Assembly: GCF_902497875.1 (NCBI RefSeq)
Contig: NZ_CABVHY010000002.1
Location: forward strand, 1 to 64,000
Origin: Pseudomonas fluorescens
Lineage (GTDB): Bacteria; Pseudomonadota; Gammaproteobacteria; Pseudomonadales; Pseudomonadaceae
DNA: 64,000 nt
Reading direction: 5' to 3'
The notes beneath the pieces are model-generated. The model saw only the letters and a list, made by a program, of their open reading frames with translations. It was not told the origin of the DNA and ran no database searches. The position numbers were made by a program, and so were the translations under genes. This document shows positions 8,811-18,956 of this stretch, piece by piece (position 1 is the first letter of the stretch; every line of letters begins with the position of its first letter).

Positions 8811-10406
8811 ATGAACAAGCTTGCGTTACGAGCGGCGATTGCCGCCACGTTACTGGGTGTCGCTGTCGGCGTCTCGGCCAAACCCTTGGTGGTTTGTACC
8901 GAAGCCAGCCCGGAAGGCTTTGATATGGTCCAGTACACGACTGCAGTCACTGCCGATGCGGTGGCCGAAACCATCTTCAATCGTCTGGTGGATTTCAAGC
9001 CCGGCACCACTGAAGTGGTACCGGCACTGGCCGACTCCTGGGAGATCAGCGCGGATGGGCTGAGCTACACCTTTCATCTGCGCAAAGGCATCAAGTTCCA
9101 CACCACCGAATACTTCAAGCCGACCCGCGAGATGAACGCCGACGACGTGCTCTGGAGTTTTCAGCGCCAGCTGGACCCGAAGCACCCGTGGCATAGCAAA
9201 TCGAGCATAGGTTTCCCCTACTTCGAAAGCATGGGCTTCAGGGACCTGCTCAAAAGCGTCGAGAAAGTCGACGACCACACGGTGGTATTCACCCTGACCC
9301 GCCGCGAAGCACCGTTCCTGGCCGATGTGGCCATGCCATTCACCTCGATCTACTCTGCCGAGTACGCCGACCAGTTGCTCAAGGCCGGCAAGACCAACGA
9401 CCTCAACAGCAAGCCAATCGGCACCGGGCCGTTCGTCTTGGTGCGTTACGCCAAGGACGCCCAGGTCCGTTTCAGGGCCAACCAGGATTACTTCCGTGGT
9501 CCGCCGCCGAGCGAAGCGCTGATCCTGGCAATTGCTACCGATAACAACGTGCGCCTGCAGAAGCTCAAGGCCAACGAGTGCCAGATCGCGCTGTATCCAA
9601 AACCCGATGACATCCCGAGCATCAAGGCCGACCCGAACCTGAAGGTCGACGAACTGGCGGCCATGACCACCAGCTACACCGCCATGAATACCAGCCGCAA
9701 ATACATGAGCGACGTGCGGGTCCGACAGGCGATCAATATCGCCTTCGACAAGGAAGCCTACGTCAGCAGCCTGTACGGCAAGGGCAATGCCGTGGTCGGC
9801 ACCGGCCCTTATCCGCCAACCCTGCTAGGCTTCAACGACACACTGAAAAATCCGCCTCGCGACCTGGACAAGGCCCGCGCGCTGCTCAAGGAAGCTGGCG
9901 TGCCGGAAGGAACGGTGCTGACCCTGTTCACCCGCAATGGCGGCGGCCCGACCAACCCCAACCCGCTGCTCGGCGCACAGATGATGCAGTCGGACCTGGC
10001 ACGGGTCGGCATCAAGCTCGACATCCGCGTCATGGAATGGGGCGAAATGCTCAAGCGCGCCAAGAATGGCGAACATGACATGGTCTCGGCCGGCTGGGCC
10101 GGCGATAACGGTGACCCGGATAACTTCCTGACCCCGAACCTGAGTTGCGATGCAGCGAAAAACGGCGAAAACTACGCCCGCTGGTGCAACAAGGCGTTCC
10201 AGGACGTAATCGACAAGGCCCGTGCGGGAACCGAACCGGCAGAACGTGCTGCACTGTATGAAAAAGCTTTGGTGACTTTCGATCAGGATCAACCATGGAT
10301 CCCCATGGCCTACCCGAAAATGTTCACCGCAATGCGCAAAAACGTCGAGGGTTATCACATTAGCCCCCTGACCACTAATAACTTCGCTACCACCCTGGTG
10401 AAGTAG
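8811..10406 (+). CDS. dppA: dipeptide ABC transporter substrate-binding protein, copy 3
   Basis: A 531-residue SBP_bac_5 protein with a signal peptide ending near GVSA before KPLVVCTEASPEGF. It is clearly related to the other two but more divergent: MNADDVLWSFQRQLDP in place of FNADDVLFTFNRM, and GTGPYPPTLLGFNDT in place of the MPPTQWSYD block. I chose the ATG at 8811, six bases after AGAGGGG; a TTG just before it is unlikely. It lies directly upstream of dppB and is probably the binding protein co-transcribed with the permease core, as dppA4 (PA4502) is in P. aeruginosa. Confidence 0.92.
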   Translation: MNKLALRAAIAATLLGVAVGVSAKPLVVCTEASPEGFDMVQYTTAVTADAVAETIFNRLVDFKPGTTEVVPALADSWEISADGLSYTFHLRKGIKFHTTEYFKPTREMNADDVLWSFQRQLDPKHPWHSKSSIGFPYFESMGFRDLLKSVEKVDDHTVVFTLTRREAPFLADVAMPFTSIYSAEYADQLLKAGKTNDLNSKPIGTGPFVLVRYAKDAQVRFRANQDYFRGPPPSEALILAIATDNNVRLQKLKANECQIALYPKPDDIPSIKADPNLKVDELAAMTTSYTAMNTSRKYMSDVRVRQAINIAFDKEAYVSSLYGKGNAVVGTGPYPPTLLGFNDTLKNPPRDLDKARALLKEAGVPEGTVLTLFTRNGGGPTNPNPLLGAQMMQSDLARVGIKLDIRVMEWGEMLKRAKNGEHDMVSAGWAGDNGDPDNFLTPNLSCDAAKNGENYARWCNKAFQDVIDKARAGTEPAERAALYEKALVTFDQDQPWIPMAYPKMFTAMRKNVEGYHISPLTTNNFATTLVK

Positions 10407-10479
10407 ATAAGAAACGCCCGTCATCGTTGATCCCGACGGTGCCGGGCACGCCTAACCGGCTGATGAGGTACACCAGAAG

Positions 10480-11490
10480 ATGTTTAGTTTTATTGCCCGC
10501 CGCGTGGGGTTGTTGATCCCCACCTTCTTCGGCATCACCTTGCTGACCTTCGCATTGATTCGCATGATTCCCGGCGACCCCGTGGAAGTCATGATGGGCG
10601 AACGTCGGGTCGACCCTGAGATGCATGCCCAGGCAATGGAACGCCTTGGTCTGAACAAACCGTTGTATGCCCAGTATCTGGACTACATCGGCAAACTTGC
10701 CCAGGGCGACCTTGGCGAATCCCTGCGGACCCGTGAAAGCGTCTGGAGCGAGTTCACCTCGCTGTTCCCGGCGACCCTGGAACTGTCCATGGCCGCCCTG
10801 CTGTTCGCCGGCATCCTCGGGCTACTGGCCGGGGTGATTGCCGCCTTGAAGCGAGGATCCCTGTTCGACCATGGGGTGATGGGCATCTCCCTGGCGGGGT
10901 ATTCGATGCCGATCTTCTGGTGGGGCCTGATCCTGATCATGTTCTTCTCGGTCTCCCTGGGCTGGACCCCGGTTTCCGGGCGGATCGACCTGCTGTACGA
11001 CATCGAGCCGAGAACCGGCTTCATGCTCATCGATACCCTGCTCGCCGATGACACCGGGGCTTTCTTCGACGCCCTGCATCACCTGATTTTGCCGGCCATC
11101 GTGCTCGGCACCATCCCGCTGGCGGTGATCGCCCGGATGACCCGTTCCTCGATGCTTGAAGTGCTGCGTGAAGACTACATTCGCACCGCCCGGGCCAAAG
11201 GCCTGTCGCCGGCGCGCGTAGTGTTCGTTCACGGCCTGCGTAACGCCTTGATCCCGGTATTGACGGTGGTCGGTCTGCAAGTCGGCACCCTGCTGGCCGG
11301 TGCGGTTCTGACCGAAACCATCTTCTCCTGGCCCGGCATCGGCAAATGGCTGATCGAAGCCATCGGCGCCCGGGATTATCCGGTGGTGCAGAACGGCATC
11401 CTGTTAATCGCCTGCCTGGTGATTCTGGTCAACTTCGTGGTGGATATCCTCTACGGCTTTGCCAACCCACGCATCCGTCATCAGCGCTGA
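10480..11490 (+). CDS. dppB: dipeptide ABC transporter permease
   Basis: A 336-residue inner-membrane permease of the DppB/OppB type. It opens MFSFIARRVGLLIPTFFGIT with the first membrane helix, then a periplasmic region containing GDPVEVMMGERRVDPE, and ends with five further helices. The cytoplasmic EAA loop is visible as EDYIRTARAKGLSPARVVFV followed by HGLRNALIPV, which docks on the ATPases. It is the first gene of the dppBCDF core, 73 bases after copy 3 of dppA, and pairs with DppC to form the channel. Confidence 0.94.
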   Translation: MFSFIARRVGLLIPTFFGITLLTFALIRMIPGDPVEVMMGERRVDPEMHAQAMERLGLNKPLYAQYLDYIGKLAQGDLGESLRTRESVWSEFTSLFPATLELSMAALLFAGILGLLAGVIAALKRGSLFDHGVMGISLAGYSMPIFWWGLILIMFFSVSLGWTPVSGRIDLLYDIEPRTGFMLIDTLLADDTGAFFDALHHLILPAIVLGTIPLAVIARMTRSSMLEVLREDYIRTARAKGLSPARVVFVHGLRNALIPVLTVVGLQVGTLLAGAVLTETIFSWPGIGKWLIEAIGARDYPVVQNGILLIACLVILVNFVVDILYGFANPRIRHQR

Positions 11491-11500
11491 GATCATACTA

Positions 11501-12412
11501 ATGAGCACTCTAACTACCTCAGTAGCAGTCGACCAAAGCCTGCTTTATCCGTCACCGTACAAAGAATTCTGGCAAGCCTTCTCGAAGAACAAAGGCGCGG
11601 TTGCCGGCCTGCTGTTCATGATCCTCGTGGTGTTCTGCGCACTGTTCGCCCCTTGGGTCGCACCACATAACCCGAGCGAGCAATACCGCGACTTCCTGCT
11701 GACGCCGCCGTCCTGGCTCGAAGGTGGACAGATTCAGTTTCTGCTCGGTACCGACGAGCTGGGACGCGATCTGTTGTCGCGCTTGATCCATGGTTCACGC
11801 CTGTCGCTGCTGATCGGCTTGTCATCGGTGGTCATGTCACTGATCCCCGGGGTCATGCTGGGTCTGTTCGCCGGGTTCTTCCCGCGCGTGCTCGGCCCGA
11901 CCATCATGCGTCTGATGGACATCATGCTGGCCCTGCCGTCGCTGCTGCTGGCTGTTGCTATTGTCGCCATCCTCGGCCCTGGCCTGATCAACACCGTGAT
12001 CGCTATCGCGATCGTTTCGCTGCCGTCCTATGTTCGTCTGACCCGCGCCGCGGTGATGGGCGAACTTAACCGCGACTACGTGACCGCCGCGCGCCTGGCC
12101 GGTGCCGGTCTGCCACGCCTGATGTTCATCACCGTGCTGCCTAACTGCATGGCGCCGCTGATCGTTCAGGCGACCTTGAGTTTCTCCTCGGCGATTCTCG
12201 ATGCCGCGGCCCTGGGCTTCCTCGGCCTTGGCGTACAACCGCCAACTCCGGAGTGGGGCACCATGCTGGCCTCTGCTCGCGACTACATCGAACGCGCCTG
12301 GTGGGTGGTGAGTCTGCCTGGTTTGACCATTTTGCTCAGCGTGCTGGCAATCAACCTGATGGGCGACGGCCTGCGCGATGCGCTGGACCCGAAACTCAAG
12401 AACGCCGCCTGA
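11501..12412 (+). CDS. dppC: dipeptide ABC transporter permease
   Basis: A 303-residue permease of the DppC/OppC type. A cytoplasmic N terminus ([18 protein letters not shown]) precedes helix 1; [20 protein letters not shown] is a typical OppC/DppC block before the membrane domain. The EAA loop reads [20 protein letters not shown]. The start at 11501 is ten bases after the dppB stop; an upstream in-frame start would overlap dppB and adds no family sequence. It forms the heterodimeric channel with DppB. Confidence 0.94.
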   Translation: MSTLTTSVAVDQSLLYPSPYKEFWQAFSKNKGAVAGLLFMILVVFCALFAPWVAPHNPSEQYRDFLLTPPSWLEGGQIQFLLGTDELGRDLLSRLIHGSRLSLLIGLSSVVMSLIPGVMLGLFAGFFPRVLGPTIMRLMDIMLALPSLLLAVAIVAILGPGLINTVIAIAIVSLPSYVRLTRAAVMGELNRDYVTAARLAGAGLPRLMFITVLPNCMAPLIVQATLSFSSAILDAAALGFLGLGVQPPTPEWGTMLASARDYIERAWWVVSLPGLTILLSVLAINLMGDGLRDALDPKLKNAA

Positions 12413-12422
12413 GGAGATTCCC

Positions 12423-13391
12423 ATGTCACTGCTAGAAATCAAGAATCTCAATGTGCGCTTTGGCGACGCCAACGCGGTCCCTGTGGTCGACGGTCTCGAC
12501 CTGTCCGTGGACAAGGGTGAAGTCCTGGCCATCGTCGGCGAATCGGGTTCCGGCAAGTCCGTGACCATGATGGCGCTGATGGGCTTGATCGAGCATCCCG
12601 GCATCGTCACCGCTGACTCCCTCATCTTCGATGGCAAGGACATGCTCAAGCTCAATGCCCGCCAGCGTCGAAAAATCGTCGGCAAGGACCTGGCGATGGT
12701 GTTCCAGGACCCGATGACCGCGCTGAACCCGAGCTATACCGTGGGTTTCCAGATCGAGGAAGTGCTGCGCCTGCACCTGAAAATGTCCAGCAAGGACGCC
12801 CGCAAGCGCGCCATCGAGCTGCTGGAAAAGGTCGAAATCCCTGGCGCCGCCAGCCGCATGAATGCCTACCCGCATCAGCTGTCCGGCGGCATGAGCCAGC
12901 GCGTGGCGATTGCCATGGCCATCGCCGGCGAACCAAAACTGCTGATCGCCGATGAACCGACCACCGCCCTCGACGTGACCATCCAGGCCCAGATCATGGA
13001 GCTGCTGCTCAACTTGCAACAAGAGCAGAACATGGGCCTGGTGCTGATCACTCACGACCTGGCCGTAGTAGCCGAAACCGCGCAACGGGTGTGCGTGATG
13101 TACGCAGGCCAGGCCGTGGAAGTCGGGCAAGTGCCCGGGCTATTCGAGGTGCCAGCGCATCCGTATAGCGAAGCACTGCTGGCGGCGATTCCGGAACACA
13201 GCCTGGGTGCCGAGCGTCTGGCGACCTTGCCGGGCATCGTTCCGGGTCGTTATGACCGCCCGCAAGGTTGCCTGTTGTCACCGCGCTGCCCCTATGTGCA
13301 AGACAACTGCCGCACGCAACGCCCGGGCCTGGACCCTAAAGCCAACAGCCTCGCCCGCTGCTTCTACCCCTTGAATCAGGAGGTGGCGTAA
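12423..13391 (+). CDS. dppD: dipeptide ABC transporter ATP-binding protein
   Basis: A 322-residue ATPase. Walker A is GESGSGKS, the signature is LSGGMSQR, Walker B is [12 protein letters not shown], and the switch His lies in LITHDLAVV. The C-terminal peptide-transporter extension has the cysteine group [14 protein letters not shown], which in DppD/DppF binds an iron-sulfur cluster. The ATG at 12423 has GAGGAGA upstream. Its stop overlaps the dppF start by one base (TAATG), showing translational coupling. It couples ATP hydrolysis to transport together with DppF. Confidence 0.94.
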   Translation: MSLLEIKNLNVRFGDANAVPVVDGLDLSVDKGEVLAIVGESGSGKSVTMMALMGLIEHPGIVTADSLIFDGKDMLKLNARQRRKIVGKDLAMVFQDPMTALNPSYTVGFQIEEVLRLHLKMSSKDARKRAIELLEKVEIPGAASRMNAYPHQLSGGMSQRVAIAMAIAGEPKLLIADEPTTALDVTIQAQIMELLLNLQQEQNMGLVLITHDLAVVAETAQRVCVMYAGQAVEVGQVPGLFEVPAHPYSEALLAAIPEHSLGAERLATLPGIVPGRYDRPQGCLLSPRCPYVQDNCRTQRPGLDPKANSLARCFYPLNQEVA

Positions 13392-14362
13392 TGAGCGTCG
13401 TTCTCACCGCCCGCGACCTTACCCGTCATTACGAAGTATCCCGCGGCCTGTTCAAAGGCACGGCACTGGTTCGCGCCCTCAACGGCGTGTCGTTCGAACT
13501 GGAAGCCGGCAAGACGCTCGCTGTGGTTGGCGAGTCGGGCTGCGGCAAGTCGACCCTGGCCCGCGCCCTGACGTTGATCGAAGAGCCGTCCTCCGGCTCC
13601 TTGAAAATCGCCGGGCAGGAAGTCACCGGCGCCGACAAGGCCCAGCGCAAGCAACTGCGCAAAGACGTGCAGATGGTGTTCCAGAGCCCCTACGCCTCGT
13701 TGAACCCACGGCAGAAAATCGGCGATCAACTCGCTGAACCGCTGCTGATCAATACGAAGTTGAGTGCCGCCGAGCGTCGCGAGAAAGTCCAGGCAATGAT
13801 GAAGCAGGTGGGCTTGCGTCCTGAGCACTACCAGCGTTATCCACACATGTTCTCCGGCGGCCAACGCCAACGGATTGCCCTGGCTCGGGCGATGATGCTG
13901 CAGCCCAAAGTGCTGGTGGCGGACGAACCGACCTCGGCGCTGGACGTATCGATTCAGGCCCAGGTACTCAACCTGTTCATGGACCTGCAGCAAGAGTTCA
14001 ACACCGCCTACGTGTTCATCTCCCACAACCTGGCGGTGGTGCGTCATGTCGCCGACCACGTGATGGTGATGTACCTGGGCCGGCCGGTGGAAATGGGCCC
14101 TAAAGAAGACATCTACACCCGTCCTCTGCACCCTTATACCCAGGCACTGCTGTCGGCTACGCCAACGATCCACCCGGATCCGACCAAGCCGAAAATCAAG
14201 ATCGTCGGCGAACTGCCCAACCCGCTCAATCCGCCGTCCGGCTGCGCCTTCCACAAGCGCTGCCCGTATGCGACCGAGCGATGCAGCACTGAAGAGCCGG
14301 CCTTGCGCCTGCTCGACAGCCGCCAGGTGGCTTGCCACTACGCTGAGCAATTCGTCGTTTGA
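13391..14362 (+). CDS. dppF: dipeptide ABC transporter ATP-binding protein
   Basis: A 323-residue ATPase paired with DppD. Walker A GESGCGKS, signature FSGGQRQR, Walker B VLVADEPTSALD and the C-terminal cysteine motif CAFHKRCPYATERC are all present. AGGAGGT overlaps the dppD stop and serves the ATG. The last 86 bases (14271-14356) occur again in decayed form at 15592-15676, on the other side of the proline-rich gene. It is the last gene of the dipeptide operon; an intrinsic terminator follows. Confidence 0.94.
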   Translation: MSVVLTARDLTRHYEVSRGLFKGTALVRALNGVSFELEAGKTLAVVGESGCGKSTLARALTLIEEPSSGSLKIAGQEVTGADKAQRKQLRKDVQMVFQSPYASLNPRQKIGDQLAEPLLINTKLSAAERREKVQAMMKQVGLRPEHYQRYPHMFSGGQRQRIALARAMMLQPKVLVADEPTSALDVSIQAQVLNLFMDLQQEFNTAYVFISHNLAVVRHVADHVMVMYLGRPVEMGPKEDIYTRPLHPYTQALLSATPTIHPDPTKPKIKIVGELPNPLNPPSGCAFHKRCPYATERCSTEEPALRLLDSRQVACHYAEQFVV

Positions 14363-14376
14363 ACAAAGCATAAAAT

Positions 14377-14407
14377 CCCTCCCGGAACCTGTCCGGGAGG
14401 GTCTTTC
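14377..14407 (+). terminator. intrinsic terminator of the dipeptide operon
   Basis: CCCTCCCGGA and TCCGGGAGGG form a perfect ten-base-pair stem around ACCTG, followed by TCTTTC. Confidence 0.8.
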
Positions 14408-14534
14408 AAACAAGTAGCTTTTATATTCCTCGAAAGCGTTTCAACAGAGAGCAAAAATCAAGCGTGTAAAAGCTTCTCCCTGATGGGTATCTCTCACGAC
14501 CCGTGTTGTATCACCGCATCTTGATCATGGAAGT

Positions 14535-15293
14535 TCAAGGATGGGGCGGGGCATCACCCGAATTTTCAGTCGGGAATACCCACTCCTCTTTCTCATTACG
14601 CTCAGCCTGGACTTCTGTTCCATCGGCAAATATAAACAGCCCGCTCGTACCATTAAATACGTTTCCATTCGAGTAAACCGTCCTTCCATCCGCGTGCGTT
14701 ACGCTGCCGTCGGTATTGGTTATTGTCCCGTCTGAATCGTTAGCCACGGCGCCATTGGGATAAGTCACCGTCCCGTCTGCATTCTTCGTAGCATTGACGG
14801 GATGATTAAACTGCAAAAGCCCAGTCACCACACTTGACGTAACACTGACGAGCACGGGTGCAACAAAACTCTGTAGAACACTGAATTTTTCTTGGGGTAA
14901 TTTATTAATTGGCGTTGGGGTAACCGAAGGTTTCACCGGTGGCTTGACCGAAACGGGGGGCTTGACCGGAGGATTCACCGGCGGTTTGACCGAAACGGGT
15001 GGCTTAACCGGAGGATTCACCGGCGGTTTGACCGAAACGGGTGGCTTAACCGGAGGATTCACCGGCGGTTTGACCGAAACGGGCGGCTTCACCGGAGGAT
15101 TCACCGGCGGTTTGACCGAAACGGGTGGCTTAACCGGAGGATTCACCGGCGGCTTGATCGAAACGGGTGGCTTAACCGGAGGACTCACCGGCGGCTTGAC
15201 CGGCTTGGGTGGCTTAACCGGTGGTTTAGGCTCCGCATCTACATCGAGTAGTTCGGAATTGTTCAACTCGCTCTCATTAGTGATTCCATTCAT
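14535..15293 (-). CDS. proline-rich tandem-repeat protein of unknown function
   Basis: A 252-residue protein I do not recognise. Order of parts: an acidic N terminus (MNGITNESELNNSELLDVD, no signal peptide); a proline-rich region of six near-perfect 14-residue repeats (KPPVNPPVKPPVSV) plus flanking variants; a hydrophobic stretch SVLQSFVAPVLVSVTSSVVT that could span or bind a membrane; then short repeats built on 'DGT(V/I)T...G' (ADGTVTYPNGAV, SDGTITNTDGSV, HADGRTVYSNGN, FADGTEVQ), which suggest a beta-strand or beta-roll fold. AGGAG precedes the ATG. The gene runs against dppF and lies in an AT-rich insert flanked by two copies of the dppF tail. Surface display, a stalk or a secreted effector are guesses only. 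Confidence 0.75.
   Translation of the reverse strand: MNGITNESELNNSELLDVDAEPKPPVKPPKPVKPPVSPPVKPPVSIKPPVNPPVKPPVSVKPPVNPPVKPPVSVKPPVNPPVKPPVSVKPPVNPPVKPPVSVKPPVNPPVKPPVSVKPPVKPSVTPTPINKLPQEKFSVLQSFVAPVLVSVTSSVVTGLLQFNHPVNATKNADGTVTYPNGAVANDSDGTITNTDGSVTHADGRTVYSNGNVFNGTSGLFIFADGTEVQAERNEKEEWVFPTENSGDAPPHP
14950..15201. repeat. six 42-base tandem repeats inside the proline-rich gene
   Basis: Six contiguous units beginning GAAACGGG(T/G/C)GGCTT start at 14950, 14992, 15034, 15076, 15118 and 15160. Units 2 and 3 are identical and the others differ at a few bases, so copy number probably changes easily by slippage or recombination; 42 bases keep the frame. Confidence 0.9.
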
Positions 15294-15591
15294 TTAACAT
15301 CTCCTGAAAAAATGGTGAATTAACTACAATCAAGGCTTTTCATTTCATTAGTTTAATGACAGCACGAACAACTGTTTTTCCAATCCAGTCAACCGAGCTA
15401 AATTTAGATTATAAAAAAGCCTTACTCACTTCAATATCAAAACATCATTTCTTACAGAAAAACTATAAGCTCAACCCCCCACACTTTATTGGAAAAAACA
15501 GAACTAAGCATTCGCCTGACACAGCATCGCGATAATAGCGCACTAACAAACATGAACACCCCCACTTGATAGTGGGAGTATTCAATAGTTT
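15294..15591. other. AT-rich upstream region of the proline-rich gene
   Basis: About 300 bases with clearly lower GC than the neighbours and no convincing gene. A short stem CCCACT-TGAT-AGTGGG lies at 15561-15576. It probably carries the promoter of the proline-rich gene; the base composition is a sign of acquired DNA. An open frame covering 15452-15718 on the minus strand lies across the decayed dppF copy and is not a gene. Confidence 0.5.
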
Positions 15592-15676
15592 CGACCGAGC
15601 GATACATCACTAAAGAGCCGGCCTTGCGCGTACTCGACACCGCTAGACGGCCTGCCATTACGCCGAGCAATTCGTC
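15592..15676 (+). pseudogene. decayed duplicate of the dppF 3' end
   Basis: This 85-base stretch aligns with 14271-14356, the end of dppF, with about eleven mismatches and one missing base. Shared runs include CGACCGAGCGAT, AAGAGCCGGCCTTGCGC and GAGCAATTCGTC. The frame is broken (TAA within CACTAAAGAG and one base lost), so it is a remnant. It is the right-hand border of the insert carrying the proline-rich gene. Confidence 0.8.
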
Positions 15677-15693
15677 CACGGCGCGGCCTGAAA

Positions 15694-15725
15694 AAACGTG
15701 CTCCGATAAACGGGGCACGTTTTGG
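15694..15725 (+). terminator. intrinsic terminator downstream of the dppF remnant
   Basis: AACGTGCTCC and GGGGCACGTT pair with one wobble around GATAAAC and are followed by TTT. It may be the original terminator of dppF, left behind by the insertion. Confidence 0.6.
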
Positions 15726-15736
15726 CAGAGTTGACC

Positions 15737-15786
15737 AAACCCCTTCTTCCCGGATTGCTCGGCAATGTGGGAGAAGGGGTTTTTCT
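15737..15786. terminator. second, probably bidirectional terminator
   Basis: AACCCCTTCTTCCC and GGGAGAAGGGGTTTTT pair with one bulged base around a 17-base loop; the arms are flanked by A-rich and T-rich ends. It could end the minus-strand small secreted protein gene as well as transcripts from the left. Confidence 0.6.
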
Positions 15787-15805
15787 TTTGTCCGTCATTT
15801 ACATT

Positions 15806-16021
15806 CTATGTCTGGCTATCGCCCTCATCCTCTTCGGTGTCTGGATCGTCGGTGTTCGAGTCGTCATCTTCTGCTGCAATGATCATCGTGCTGTACGCCC
15901 CGTGCCCATTCGAGGCCTGCTCCTCATGGTCCTGACACTCCGCCCAAGCCGCCGACGCCGTACCGAGGGTGAGCAGCACCAATACTTTCAGCAACAACAC
16001 ACCGCGTAGAAAAATGCTCAT
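15806..16021 (-). CDS. small acidic secreted protein
   Basis: A 71-residue protein: a strong signal peptide (MSIFLRGVLLLKVLVLLTLG, cut after SAAWA) and a mature part of about 44 residues, ECQDHEEQASNGHG... followed by a very acidic tail (EDDDSNTDDPDTEEDEGDSQ). Only one Cys is left in the mature form. AAGGA lies eleven bases before the chosen ATG at 16021; a second ATG at 16033 is too close to it. I do not know its function. The acidic tail could bind metal ions or cationic molecules, but this is a guess. Confidence 0.6.
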   Translation of the reverse strand: MSIFLRGVLLLKVLVLLTLGTASAAWAECQDHEEQASNGHGAYSTMIIAAEDDDSNTDDPDTEEDEGDSQT

Positions 16022-16255
16022 AACCGATTCCATCCTTTCAAGGTGAAGCCTCAGAGCCTGACGGCGACAAACCCGAATGCCGTGGCGTTGTGTGAAACTC
16101 AGTTGCGATCGAGCGGGTTCTTCAGATAGGACGCTGATGAACCCCAGGAAATGCCATTGGCAGGCAGATTGGTTTTGAATAAGTGTTATGCCGAACAGCG
16201 ATTTCAAAAGCCGTGATGACCTGTGGCGAGGACACTGCTCGTGTAGGAGCGCCAA

Positions 16256-16290
16256 TAAAAAACCCCGCAGCTTTCGCAACGGGGCTTTTG
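16256..16290 (-). terminator. intrinsic terminator of prfC
   Basis: Read on the minus strand, GCCCCG and CGGGGT pair with an inner GCGAAAGC hairpin, followed by six T. It is about 20 bases after the prfC stop. Confidence 0.75.
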
Positions 16291-16308
16291 GGTGTTACCG
16301 CTCAGCGC

Positions 16309-17892
<1,584 letters not shown>

Positions 17893-18219
17893 GGGAAATC
17901 GCCTGGCAGGTGATTCAAAAAAGGGCAGCGATTATAGCCCAAACTCAGCCCATAACCGAACCATTGAGCACATTGGGGGTGGCGAAATGCCGCACACGGG
18001 GGAACCTTTTGCCCAGTGGAGCCGTCCACTCTCTTGTTACCACCTCGTTTCAGGGGCTGAACTATCAGCAAATCATCCTGACGAGGCTGCGCTTATGGCT
18101 CGACTTGTGCCGCTTTGCCGGCCCTTGCGAGCTGCTTTTCGCGAACGACTCTCCCGGCAGCCAGGAATGGCAGTGCCGCAAGGGAGAGCGTCCGCCGACT
18201 GAAATAAAGGAGTCCGCCT
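17893..18219. other. divergent promoter region between prfC and the osmoprotectant operon
   Basis: A 327-base region without a gene. It must carry promoters for both directions. A stem CTCTCCC...GGGAGAG (18149-18188) lies close to the first OpuC gene and could affect its translation. I see no clear operator. Confidence 0.4.
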
Positions 18220-18936
18220 GTGGCTATTCGCTATGGCAAAGGGTTGTTGGGGTGCGCGGTTGTTTTCGCCCTCCTGGCCCTGCTGGTCCACTGGATCGGC
18301 ATCAATACGATTGAACATTACCGCGACGATTTATTGTTTTATCTGCAAGCTCATCTGGTTCTAGTTCTTGTCTCCATGCTGGCCGCCCTCGTTGTAGGCA
18401 TTCCCGCCGGTATTTTCCTCAGCCGACCGAATATGGTCACTCGTGCTGAACGCTTCATGCAGATCTTCAACATTGGCAACACCGTCCCACCTCTCGCCGT
18501 ATTGGCCATTGCCCTGGGGATTCTAGGGATTGGCAGCGGCCCGGCGATCTTCGCTCTGTTCCTCGCCTCGCTGTTGCCCATCGTGCGCAACACCTATGAG
18601 GGCCTGAAAAACGTACAAGCTTCACTCAAGGAAGCCGCCGTCGGCATCGGCATGACCCCGGGCCAAGTGCTCTGGCGGGTCGAACTGCCCAACGCCGTGC
18701 CAATCATCATCGGTGGCGTACGTGTGGCGCTGGCGATCAATGTCGGTACCGCGCCACTGGCATTCCTGATCGGCGCCAACAGTCTGGGCAGCCTGATTTT
18801 CCCTGGCATTGCCCTGAACAATCAGCCGCAACTACTGCTCGGCGCGGCTTGCACCGCCCTGCTGGCACTGCTGCTCGACGGCCTGGTGACACTCGCCAGC
18901 CGCCTCTGGCTCGAACGCGGTCTGCGCCCGTCTTAA
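18220..18936 (+). CDS. opuCD: osmoprotectant (OpuC-type) ABC permease 1
   Basis: A 238-residue permease with six membrane segments. The block LPIVRNTYEGLKNVQASLKE followed by AAVGIGMTPGQVLWRVELPNA is the EAA-like loop of the OpuC/ProW group that imports glycine betaine, choline or carnitine. The start is GTG at 18220 with AAAGGAG seven bases upstream. Gene order permease-binding protein-permease-ATPase matches the opuCD-CC-CB-CA locus PA3888-PA3891. The symbol follows that order; the substrate is inferred. Confidence 0.88.
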   Translation: MAIRYGKGLLGCAVVFALLALLVHWIGINTIEHYRDDLLFYLQAHLVLVLVSMLAALVVGIPAGIFLSRPNMVTRAERFMQIFNIGNTVPPLAVLAIALGILGIGSGPAIFALFLASLLPIVRNTYEGLKNVQASLKEAAVGIGMTPGQVLWRVELPNAVPIIIGGVRVALAINVGTAPLAFLIGANSLGSLIFPGIALNNQPQLLLGAACTALLALLLDGLVTLASRLWLERGLRPS

Positions 18937-18956
18937 GCCTGAGCAAAGGAATTCAC

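Noticed and set aside
15452..15718. An 88-residue minus-strand frame upstream of the small secreted protein
   Set aside because: It crosses the decayed dppF copy and a terminator, has no RBS and no recognisable sequence.
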